DNA of 61,163 bases from Prevotellaceae bacterium UBA4361 (GTDB lineage Bacteria; Bacteroidota; Bacteroidia; Bacteroidales; Bacteroidaceae). Shown here piece after piece: positions 16,002 to 23,778 of the stretch (the first letter of the stretch is position 1; every line of letters begins with the position of its first letter). Made by a program: the position numbers and the translations under genes. Where the stretch lies: assembly GCA_002393575.1 (NCBI GenBank), contig DGSN01000083.1:1-61163 (forward strand), read 5' to 3'. A model generated the notes under the pieces. That model was given only the letters and a program-made list of their open reading frames with translations. It did no database searches and was not told the DNA's origin.

Positions 16002-17369
16002 TTAGTATTTTTTCAAATCTTCTGATTTGACGACTTTTTGGACGAAGAGGTCGGGATGCTTGCTGGCTTGATAGCGATATTTCAAGCCGTAGTTGGTCTT
16101 TGCCAGCGTTTTCACGAGTTGACGATTCTGTGGGTTGTTCAAGTCGAGGAGCTTGTCGATGTCGTTGTTCTCAAGACTTGTGCCTAATGCCTTCAGTAGG
16201 GCATCGATGTTGGGGTTCATGTCCTCATCCACACTGTAAGGCATGATGACAAAGCCGTCTTCAAGTGTCAGCTTTTCTTCGGTGATACCAACACCTGCTC
16301 CCATGCTCTTGGGGAGGGAGTTGTTGATGGTGGTGATGAGGGAGGTGAGCTCTTGAGGATGAGAGGGGCCTGCGGAGGGGCCTGAGGAGGGGCCTGCAAC
16401 TGAAGTTGCAGGAACGGTGGCAGGAACGGCGGCAGGAGCGGTGGTTTCTGCGGGGGTGGCTGGCTGGGCTGATTCTGCTGCCTCTTTCATGAAGGATGGG
16501 ACAAGCAGGGCGGTTTGAGAAGATTTCTTCGATGCTTTTTCTGCCTTTTTCTCAGCCTCTTTCTCTGCTGCTTTTTCCGCTTTTTTCTCTACCTTTTTCT
16601 CAGCCTCTTTGTCTTTTTTCTTAGCCTCTTTTTCAGCTGCTTTCTTAGCCTCTTTCTCATCTACTTTCTTTGCTGCTTTTTCTGCCTTCTCTTTTTCCTC
16701 TAATTCTTTCTGAGCGGCTTTCTCGGCTTTTTCTGCTGCTTCGGCTTTTGCCTTCTTAGCAGCTTTTTGAACGCTGAGGTCGATGGGATGAGCAGCGGTG
16801 GCACTGAGGGTTGGTGCTGACTGAAATTGGTCGGTGGCAATGATGTTCGTGAAGGAACTCCAACCTTTCTCCCTGCGGAAAACAAGACGACTTGACTCTG
16901 GGACGTTGAGAATAATCATTGGGTTGACATTCAGGAATGTGGTCTCAGAAATGGGGAATACTTGCGATGCTGGCAAGTTGTAAAAGACGGAAGTGAGACG
17001 TTTGCAATTGAGGAAAGCATGGTCGCTGATGGAGGTGACAGAAGCGGGGATGTGGATGGTGACGAGTTCGTCGCATCCTTGAAAAGCCCCTTCGCCAATG
17101 GCAGTGACGGGATAGGTCTTGCCTTCGACGGTGATGGCGGACGGGATGATGATTTCCCCTTTGTATTCGTTGTTCACTTCCTGGGGCTTGGAACCTTGGA
17201 AAGTGATTTCAACGGCGTTTCCTCCTTTGGCGAGGTTGAAATAGATTGTTGTGCCGTTGCTCTTGGCTTCGAAGTCGTGGGCAGAAATGGTTGTACACAC
17301 GCCCAGCAACAGCATCGTGATGAAACCTGAAACGCTGCGCTTCAGGAGTGAAGATGTGAGAGAATGCAT
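16002..17369 (-). CDS. Secreted LRR_5 protein with long K/E/A-rich coiled coil
   Basis: 455 residues from ATG 17369. The frame runs further upstream but would overlap the next gene, and MHSLTSSLLKRSVSGF starts a proper signal peptide ending near SAHD. Residues about 45-150 contain BspA-type leucine-rich repeats (LRR_5), such as ITVEGKTYPVTAIGEGAFQG and ELVTIHIPASVTSISDHAFL. About 90 residues (roughly 205-290) are almost only Lys, Glu and Ala, a predicted long coiled coil. A Pro/Ala/Thr linker and a C-terminal domain of unknown fold follow. The mix suggests a surface or periplasmic spacer protein. It lies 28 bp after another LRR_5 gene. Confidence 0.75.
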   Translation of the reverse strand: MHSLTSSLLKRSVSGFITMLLLGVCTTISAHDFEAKSNGTTIYFNLAKGGNAVEITFQGSKPQEVNNEYKGEIIIPSAITVEGKTYPVTAIGEGAFQGCDELVTIHIPASVTSISDHAFLNCKRLTSVFYNLPASQVFPISETTFLNVNPMIILNVPESSRLVFRREKGWSSFTNIIATDQFQSAPTLSATAAHPIDLSVQKAAKKAKAEAAEKAEKAAQKELEEKEKAEKAAKKVDEKEAKKAAEKEAKKKDKEAEKKVEKKAEKAAEKEAEKKAEKASKKSSQTALLVPSFMKEAAESAQPATPAETTAPAAVPATVPATSVAGPSSGPSAGPSHPQELTSLITTINNSLPKSMGAGVGITEEKLTLEDGFVIMPYSVDEDMNPNIDALLKALGTSLENNDIDKLLDLNNPQNRQLVKTLAKTNYGLKYRYQASKHPDLFVQKVVKSEDLKKY

Positions 17370-17397
17370 GAAATGGAAAGTTTTATTACTGTTGGCA

Positions 17398-18390
17398 TTA
17401 GAACTTGAAGATGCCGAAGAGACGGCGCTTTGGTTTTGCTTCGGGCGCAGGTAATTCTTCGTCGGTTCTTCCTTGCACGTTTTCGTCGATTTCGAGTTGT
17501 CCTGCATGGTTAGGGAAGAGACGTTCGAAGCGTTTCTTCGTGCCATTAGGAATGATGATGTGCTCGATGTTCACTTCGTTGTTGAAAATGCCTTTCTTCA
17601 CACTGGTCACCGAGTCGGGCAGGGTGAGGGTGTTCAAGGCTATGCAACCTTCAAACATGCCTTCGCCCAATTGTTCAACACCTTCTTCGACAGTGGCTTC
17701 GGTGAGCTGTTTGCAATGGTAGAAGACGCATGTGCCGATTTTATTGACAGTGGCAGGGATGGTGACTTGTTCCAATGCCAGGTAAGAGAAGGCAAAGCCG
17801 CCGATGGACTGCAATCCGCGAGGCAGATTCACTTCTTTGAGGTTCTTGCATGCGCGGAAGGCATCTTCACCGATGTGAGTGACGCTTGCCGGTAGGTCGA
17901 TTTTTTCGAGCGAACGACAAACATAGAATGCGCTGTCCTCGATGCGTTCGAGCGTGCTTGGCAGAGAAACGCTGCTGAGCGAGACGCACTCGGCGAACAT
18001 GTCCTTTTCGATTGACTTGATGCCTTCTTCCAGCACGACGGTCTTCAGGCTTTCGCAGCGGGCAAATGCGCTACGACCGATGTGCTGCACTGAGCCTGGG
18101 ATGGTGAGTTCTTCCAAGTTCAAGCTCTTGTAGAACGCAAATTCGCCAATGACCTTTACGCTCTTGGGAATCTGTATGTGCTTGAGTCCGACGATGCTGT
18201 CGAATGCCACCGAACAGATGACTTCCGTTCCGTCCTTGATGACGTATTCTTCCAGCTCCACTTTGTTGTCGCAGCCCAGCATTCGTTTGCCGTCAGCACT
18301 GTAGTAAACGCCAAATTCGTCTTTCACGCCTTCCTTGAAGTCCTTGAAGGTGGCTTTCTGCTGAATTTTAGTGCTATTGCCGTTTTCCAT
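17398..18390 (-). CDS. BspA-type leucine-rich repeat (LRR_5) protein, no signal peptide
   Basis: 330 residues. From about residue 30 to 270 it is a run of roughly ten 23-residue LRR_5 repeats with the core I...AF..C..L..V.LP, for example SLEKIDLPASVTHIGEDAFR. The N-terminus is hydrophilic, with no export signal, and the C-terminus ends KPKRRLFGIFKF. It is therefore probably cytoplasmic, unlike most BspA-type adhesins. It lies directly upstream of the secreted LRR_5 gene in the same direction and may share its transcript. Confidence 0.85.
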   Translation of the reverse strand: MENGNSTKIQQKATFKDFKEGVKDEFGVYYSADGKRMLGCDNKVELEEYVIKDGTEVICSVAFDSIVGLKHIQIPKSVKVIGEFAFYKSLNLEELTIPGSVQHIGRSAFARCESLKTVVLEEGIKSIEKDMFAECVSLSSVSLPSTLERIEDSAFYVCRSLEKIDLPASVTHIGEDAFRACKNLKEVNLPRGLQSIGGFAFSYLALEQVTIPATVNKIGTCVFYHCKQLTEATVEEGVEQLGEGMFEGCIALNTLTLPDSVTSVKKGIFNNEVNIEHIIIPNGTKKRFERLFPNHAGQLEIDENVQGRTDEELPAPEAKPKRRLFGIFKF

Positions 18391-18528
18391 ATTTTATGTA
18401 ATGATTAGTTGATGAATGTTTGAATGAATTGCGCCGCTAAGTTACAAAAAAACGGAAAACAGTACAAGCGAAAATAGAAAATTCGCACAAAAACGAGTGA
18501 AATGTGTCTTCGTATGGAAAACTATTCG

Positions 18529-18536
18529 TAAATTTG
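18529..18536 (+). promoter_or_regulatory. -7 element for the CoA-transferase gene
   Basis: TAAATTTG fits TAnnTTTG, 41 bp upstream of the ATG at 18577. The -33 position is not a clear TTTG. Confidence 0.5.
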
Positions 18537-18576
18537 CACGTTGAAATTCAGATAATTAAATCATACAATTTATTTT

Positions 18577-20076
18577 ATGGCTTTTACAAGAATCACAGCT
18601 GCCGAGGCAGCTGCATTGGTGAAAAACGGTGACAATATCGCCCTTAGTGGTTTTACGCCAGCTGGTACAGCGAAGGCTGTCACTGCAGAGATTGCAAAGA
18701 TTGCCCACGCAGAGCATGAGGCAGGTCGCCCTTTCCAGATTGGTGTTTTCACAGGTGCTTCAACAGGTCAGAGCTGCGACGGCGTGCTGGCAGAAGAAAA
18801 CGCAATTCGCTATCGCGCACCTTATACTACTAACTCTACTTTCCGCAAGCATGTCAATGCAGGCGAGATTGCCTACAACGATATTCACTTGAGCCAGATG
18901 GCGCAGGAGTTGCGCTATGGTTTCTTGGGCGAAGTGGACTGGGCGATTCTCGAAGTTTGTGCCATCGAGCCAGACGGCAAGGTGTATCTGACCGCCGCAG
19001 GTGGTATTGCTCCAACTGCTGCACGCCTTGCAAAGAAAGGTATCATCCTGGAGCTGAATGCTTTCCACAGCCCTAAGTCGATTGGTCTGCACGACGTTTA
19101 TGAACCACTCGACCCTCCTCAGCGCAAGGTGATTCCGATTGAGCATCCAAGCGACCGCATTGGTACTCCATATTTGCAGCTCGACCCATCGAAGGTGGTG
19201 GGCGTAGTGGAATGTAACCTTCCAGACGAAGCCCGCGACTTCAAGGGTGCTGACCCTGTGACTGACAAGATTGGCGAGAACGTGGCTAACTTCCTCATGG
19301 AGGATGTTCGTCGCGGCATCATCCCAAAGAGTTTCCTTCCATTCCAGAGCGGTGTGGGCACCACAGCCAACGCCATTCTCGGTGCGCTCGGTAGCAATCC
19401 CGAAGTGCCTGCTTTCAACATCTACACGGAGGTGCTTCAGAATGCAGTGGTTGACTTGATGAGAAAGGGACGTGTGCTCTCTGCTTCCACTTGTTCGCTC
19501 ACTGTGACCAACGATGTGCTCCAGGGCATTTATGACGACATCGACTTCTTCAAGGACAAGCTCGTGATTCGTCAGAGCGAGATTTCCAACAGCCCTGAGG
19601 TGATTCGCCGACTGGGTGTCATTGCCATCAACACGGCTATCGAGGTGGATATCTACGGTCATGCTAACTCCACTCAGATTTGCGGTGGAAAGATGATGAA
19701 CGGTATTGGTGGTTCGGGCGACTTCGAGCGCAATGCTTACATCTCCATCTTCACTTGTCCATCTGTGGCAAAGGGCGGCATGATTAGCTCGATTGTTCCT
19801 TTCTGCTCACACATCGACCACACCGAGCACGACGTGAACGTCATCGTGACAGAGCAGGGTATTGCTGACCTTCGTGGCAAGAGCACTCGCGAACGTGCCC
19901 ATGCTATCATTGAGAACTGTGTTCACCCAGACTACAAGCAGTTGCTTTGGGACTATCTGAAGATTGCCGACAAGGGTCACACGGCTCACAAGCTGAGTGC
20001 TGCATTTGCTATGCACGACACCTTCCTCCGCGAAGGCGACATGCATCTTACGAACTTGGCTTCCTACGTGAAATAA
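18577..20076 (+). CDS. Acetyl-CoA hydrolase/transferase family protein (succinate/acetate CoA-transferase)
   Basis: 499 residues, the usual length of the class. It moves CoA between acetyl-CoA or propionyl-CoA and succinate in the cytoplasm. FNIYTEV carries the catalytic Glu (Glu285), which forms the glutamyl-CoA thioester in this family. GIGGSGDFERNAY near 376 is the conserved CoA-contact loop. In a fermenting Bacteroidales it would release acetate or propionate while activating succinate. The exact acyl pair cannot be read from sequence. Single gene with its own promoter and a strong terminator. Confidence 0.9.
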   Translation: MAFTRITAAEAAALVKNGDNIALSGFTPAGTAKAVTAEIAKIAHAEHEAGRPFQIGVFTGASTGQSCDGVLAEENAIRYRAPYTTNSTFRKHVNAGEIAYNDIHLSQMAQELRYGFLGEVDWAILEVCAIEPDGKVYLTAAGGIAPTAARLAKKGIILELNAFHSPKSIGLHDVYEPLDPPQRKVIPIEHPSDRIGTPYLQLDPSKVVGVVECNLPDEARDFKGADPVTDKIGENVANFLMEDVRRGIIPKSFLPFQSGVGTTANAILGALGSNPEVPAFNIYTEVLQNAVVDLMRKGRVLSASTCSLTVTNDVLQGIYDDIDFFKDKLVIRQSEISNSPEVIRRLGVIAINTAIEVDIYGHANSTQICGGKMMNGIGGSGDFERNAYISIFTCPSVAKGGMISSIVPFCSHIDHTEHDVNVIVTEQGIADLRGKSTRERAHAIIENCVHPDYKQLLWDYLKIADKGHTAHKLSAAFAMHDTFLREGDMHLTNLASYVK

Positions 20077-20127
20077 ACGAAGGCGACGATAGGCTTGGAG
20101 ATGCAAGCCACACGTACTGAAAAATAC

Positions 20128-20204
20128 CGATGAATTCGGGCTTTTTTGATAACATAGCAGTTAAGCGCGAACCTCAGTTCTTGGGGTTCGCGCTTAACTG
20201 TTTT
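20128..20204 (+). terminator. Two hairpin terminators after the CoA-transferase
   Basis: First, ccgatgaattcgg (20128-20140) is followed by a T run at 20143-20148. Second, a perfect 16-bp stem (CAGTTAAGCGCGAACC at 20158-20173, GGTTCGCGCTTAACTG at 20185-20200) is followed by TTTT. The pair would stop transcription firmly before the decamer cluster at 20278. Confidence 0.8.
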
Positions 20205-20277
20205 AGAGCTTGATGTGGGCTTTGCATGAGGATTTTCTGCATCGCATGAATGGACTGACTGAAGCGTTCTTTTGATT

Positions 20278-20377
20278 CAACTAAATGTCCGAGGGCTCGT
20301 TGTCGTTCAAGCGAGGGCTCGTTTGAACGACGACGAGCCCTCGTTTGAATGACAACGAGGGCTCGCCGTTTCGGTGG
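20278..20377. repeat. Phased CGAGGGCTCG cluster, copy 2
   Basis: Decamers start at 20290, 20312, 20334 and 20356, exactly 22 bp apart. The third is inverted (CGAGCCCTCG). Spacers are 12 bp (ttgtcgttcaag, tttgaacgacga, tttgaatgacaa). The ends caactaaatg and tttcggtgg match those of the other copies. It lies about 125 bp upstream of the hflX promoter. Confidence 0.9.
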
Positions 20378-20501
20378 AATCGAATGATTGGATGGGTGGA
20401 ATCGAAGGAGCGATTCTTTGTAATCGAAGTCGAAATCCATGAAGTCCTTACTGACGTAAGGAAGGAGAATGAAGGAAGATGTGCAAAAAACGAGCTTGAA
20501 A

Positions 20502-20533
20502 TTTGTCGTAAAAGTGATTTTGTTTTATCTTTG
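20502..20533 (+). promoter_or_regulatory. Bacteroidetes-type promoter for hflX
   Basis: TTTG at 20502-20505 and TATCTTTG at 20526-20533 are 20 bp apart, a full consensus match. The hflX ATG follows at 20640. Confidence 0.75.
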
Positions 20534-20639
20534 CATGTTGGAAAGTATGGCTTGCAATCAGGGATGATGATGGTCAGAACGAGTAAACAGTGAATCATAA
20601 TAAAAAAGCATCATAAAAATAGCGAATTAACGATACTGA

Positions 20640-21938
20640 ATGAAAGAATTTGTGATTACTGAGGTGAAGGTGGAAACGGCGATTATTGTTGGTCTGATTA
20701 CACCTCAGCAAAATGAGCGAAAGACAAACGAATATCTCGATGAATTGGAGTTTTTGGCTGAGACGGCTGGCGCAAAAGTGATTAAGCGCTACACGCAGCG
20801 TGTGAATGGTCCCAGCAGCGTGACCTACATCGGTAGCGGAAAGCTCGACGAAATCAAACAATTCATCAAGCAGCAGGAGGATGCTCGCGACCAGGCACTG
20901 GAGATGTACCTTGAGTCGGGCATCACTGACCCTCGTGAGCAGCATCTGCCCGACGAGGTGGGTATGGTGATTTTTGATGATGAACTCACTGCCAAGCAAA
21001 TCAGAAATATCGAAAAAGAACTGCAAATCAAGATTCTCGACCGCACGAGCTTGATTCTCGACATCTTTGCCATGCGCGCCAAGACATCGGCTGCCAAGAC
21101 GCAGGTGGAACTGGCACAGTACAAATATATGCTTCCTCGACTCACCCGACTCTGGACCCACTTGGAGCGCCAGCGTGGTGGTAGTGTGGGATTGAGAGGT
21201 CCTGGTGAGACGCAGCTCGAAATGGACCAGCGTATCATCCGCAACCGAATGGCGTTGCTGAAGCAGCGACTGGCTGACATCGACACGCAAAAGACGACAC
21301 AGCGGAAGAACCGTGGCAGACTGATTCGCGTGGCATTGGTGGGCTATACCAACGTGGGAAAATCGACAATCATGAACCTCCTTTCGAAGAGCGATGTGTT
21401 TGCCGAAAACAAACTCTTCGCCACGCTCGACACGACGGTGCGCAAGGTGATTATCGACAACTTGCCATTCCTGCTGAGCGATACGGTTGGTTTCATCCGC
21501 AAGTTGCCAACCGACTTGGTGGATTCGTTCAAATCGACGCTTGACGAAGTGCGCGAGGCAGACTTGCTGATACACGTGGTGGATATTTCGCATCCTGACT
21601 TTGAGGAGCAAATCAACGTGGTGGAGAAGACGCTGGGCGACCTCGGTGCTGCCGACAAACCAAGCATCATCGTGTTCAACAAGATTGACGCTTACACCTG
21701 GGTGGAAAAGGACGAGGACGACCTTACGCCTAAGACTCGCGAGAACATCACGCTCGACGAACTGATGCAGACGTGGATGGCGAAGCTTGGTGAGGACTGT
21801 TTCTTCATTTCTGCCAAAGAAAAAACCAATATCCCTGAGTTGAAGAGCCTGATGTATAAGAAAGTGCGTGAGCTGCATGTGCAGAAATATCCTTACAACG
21901 ACTTCTTGTACCAGAACTACGCAGAGAACGAAGAATAG
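20640..21938 (+). CDS. hflX: Ribosome-associated GTPase HflX
   Basis: 432 residues. The N-terminal HflX domain contains GSGKLDEIK and RGPGETQLEMDQR (near 184-196), the family hallmark. The GTPase domain follows, with G1 GYTNVGKST from about 235, the G3 DTVGFI and the G4 NKID. HflX binds the 50S subunit and splits or rescues stalled ribosomes, especially under heat or antibiotic stress. It has its own promoter preceded by phased decamer cluster 2 and is followed 36 bp later by the DUF4954 gene. Confidence 0.95.
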   Translation: MKEFVITEVKVETAIIVGLITPQQNERKTNEYLDELEFLAETAGAKVIKRYTQRVNGPSSVTYIGSGKLDEIKQFIKQQEDARDQALEMYLESGITDPREQHLPDEVGMVIFDDELTAKQIRNIEKELQIKILDRTSLILDIFAMRAKTSAAKTQVELAQYKYMLPRLTRLWTHLERQRGGSVGLRGPGETQLEMDQRIIRNRMALLKQRLADIDTQKTTQRKNRGRLIRVALVGYTNVGKSTIMNLLSKSDVFAENKLFATLDTTVRKVIIDNLPFLLSDTVGFIRKLPTDLVDSFKSTLDEVREADLLIHVVDISHPDFEEQINVVEKTLGDLGAADKPSIIVFNKIDAYTWVEKDEDDLTPKTRENITLDELMQTWMAKLGEDCFFISAKEKTNIPELKSLMYKKVRELHVQKYPYNDFLYQNYAENEE

Positions 21939-21974
21939 TGGTCTTGAAAAACAAACCTAAAAACTCAAAATAAC

Positions 21975-23750
21975 ATGCGAAAACTTACTGACAGAGAAAT
22001 CGAACTTTTGGTTGAACAAGGCTGTTCGGCTGAAAACTGGCTCGGCATTGAGGTGGAAGACGATGACTTCCGCGTGGATGCTTTGAGCAATGTGAATTTT
22101 TATGGTAACGTGTCGATTGGTGGCATATCGGGAACGATAGAAGTGGAAGAGGGGTTTGAGAAGCGTTGCGGAATCCACAATGCAACCTTGCGCAACGTGA
22201 GCATCGGTAGTGACTGCTTGATTGAAAACGTGAATGGATATATCAGCAATTATGACATAGCCGATGGCGTGTTCATCAGCAATGTGGGCGTGATGAACGT
22301 GCAGGGCACACCGCTGTTTGGTAATGGAACGGAAGTCGCTGTACTGAACGAAGGCGGTGAGGAAAACGTGGTGCTGTATGACAAGTTGACAGCCCAGATA
22401 GCTCAGTTGATGCTTGACAACAAGTCTGTGCGCCAGATGGCACTCCGCGAGGTGTCAGCTCGTCCTCGCATGGAGCATGGAACGATTGGCAAGGGTTCCC
22501 GCATCGTGGGACTACGCAATATGAACAATGTGCTGGTGGGCGAAGCCTGTGACATTCAGGGAGCCAGCTGCCTCACGGAATCGACTATTTTGAGTTCGGA
22601 GGAATCGCCAACCTTCATCGGACCTGATGTGATTCTGGAAAGTTCGATTGTTGCCGAAGGTGCAACCGTGACCGATGGCGCCAAGGTGTATAGCTCGTTC
22701 GTGGGTGAAAGCGTGCATGTGGGCAAGGGCTTCAGTTCGGAGGCATCTGTCTTCTTTGCCAATGCCTATATGGACAATGGCGAATCGTGTGCTGCTTTCT
22801 GCGGACCATTTGCCACTTCCCACCACAAGAGCACGCTGCTCATCGGTGGCGAGTTTTCGTTCTACAACGCTGGTTCGAACACCAACCAGAGCAACCATGC
22901 CTACAAGATGGGACCTATCCACTATGGTGTTCTGGAGCGTGGAGCCAAGACTGCTTCGGGCAGTCACATCCTTTGGCCAGCACAGATTGGCACGTTCTCG
23001 ATGGTGATGGGCAAGCTCACGCAGCATCCCGACTTGCGCTCTCTGCCTTTCAGCTACGTGATGGCAAGCGAGGGCAGAACCTATGTGGTGCCAGGCATCA
23101 ACGTGAAGACAGTGGGTACGTGGCGCGACGTGAACAAATGGCCAAAGCGCGACCTGCGTCCAAGAGGTAATCGTAAGGACCTCATCAACTTTGCATTCCC
23201 TAATCCGTTCATCATCCAGAGTGTGCTCGAAGGAAAGCAGTTGCTGGAGAAGATGGTGGAAGAGGAAAGCGGCGATGAATTCGTCTATCAGGGTTGCTGC
23301 ATCAAGCGTAGTGCAGCCGTGAAGGGTATTCGCTACTACGATTTGGCTATCAAGCTGTTCATCCGTGAGGTTCTCAATTCCAGCCACGACTCAGGCAATG
23401 AAGCTGGTGTGGACCGTTGGGTGGATGTGTGTGGCATGTTGGCTCCAAAGGCAGAAATTCAGCGCATTGTGGACGATGTGGCATCGGGGGCAATTGGTTC
23501 CACAGAGGAATTGTTGCTGGTGCTTCAGCAGATTCATGCCGACTATGCTTCCAACGCTTACGACTATGCCCAGCAGTTGATGCAGAAGTTGGGCGGTTCG
23601 ATGTTTATCGACTTGGACTTCTGGCTCAAGGAGGCTGAAGAAGCTTACGAAAGCTGGCTCCGCATGGTACGCGATGACGCAGAGCATGAGTATCAGTTGG
23701 GCGACGTGTCGGAAGAAGCGTTGAGAGAATTCTTGGCGAAGGTGAAGTAG
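21975..23750 (+). CDS. DUF4954 family protein with left-handed beta-helix
   Basis: 591 residues, no signal peptide. Residues about 80-290 contain hexapeptide-like turns typical of a left-handed beta-helix, as in sugar nucleotidyl- and acyltransferases: ATLRNVSIGSDCLIENVNG, GTIGKGSRIVGL and GATVTDGAKVYSSFVG. HHKSTLLIGGEFSFYN and NQSNHAYKMGPIHYG are conserved DUF4954 segments. The C-terminal third is helical. Its reaction is not established. A nucleotidyl- or acyltransferase-like role is only suggested by the fold. Probably co-transcribed with hflX and the M16 protease. Confidence 0.85.
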   Translation: MRKLTDREIELLVEQGCSAENWLGIEVEDDDFRVDALSNVNFYGNVSIGGISGTIEVEEGFEKRCGIHNATLRNVSIGSDCLIENVNGYISNYDIADGVFISNVGVMNVQGTPLFGNGTEVAVLNEGGEENVVLYDKLTAQIAQLMLDNKSVRQMALREVSARPRMEHGTIGKGSRIVGLRNMNNVLVGEACDIQGASCLTESTILSSEESPTFIGPDVILESSIVAEGATVTDGAKVYSSFVGESVHVGKGFSSEASVFFANAYMDNGESCAAFCGPFATSHHKSTLLIGGEFSFYNAGSNTNQSNHAYKMGPIHYGVLERGAKTASGSHILWPAQIGTFSMVMGKLTQHPDLRSLPFSYVMASEGRTYVVPGINVKTVGTWRDVNKWPKRDLRPRGNRKDLINFAFPNPFIIQSVLEGKQLLEKMVEEESGDEFVYQGCCIKRSAAVKGIRYYDLAIKLFIREVLNSSHDSGNEAGVDRWVDVCGMLAPKAEIQRIVDDVASGAIGSTEELLLVLQQIHADYASNAYDYAQQLMQKLGGSMFIDLDFWLKEAEEAYESWLRMVRDDAEHEYQLGDVSEEALREFLAKVK

Positions 23751-23778
23751 AGATTTCCAAATATAACAAATCAATAAA

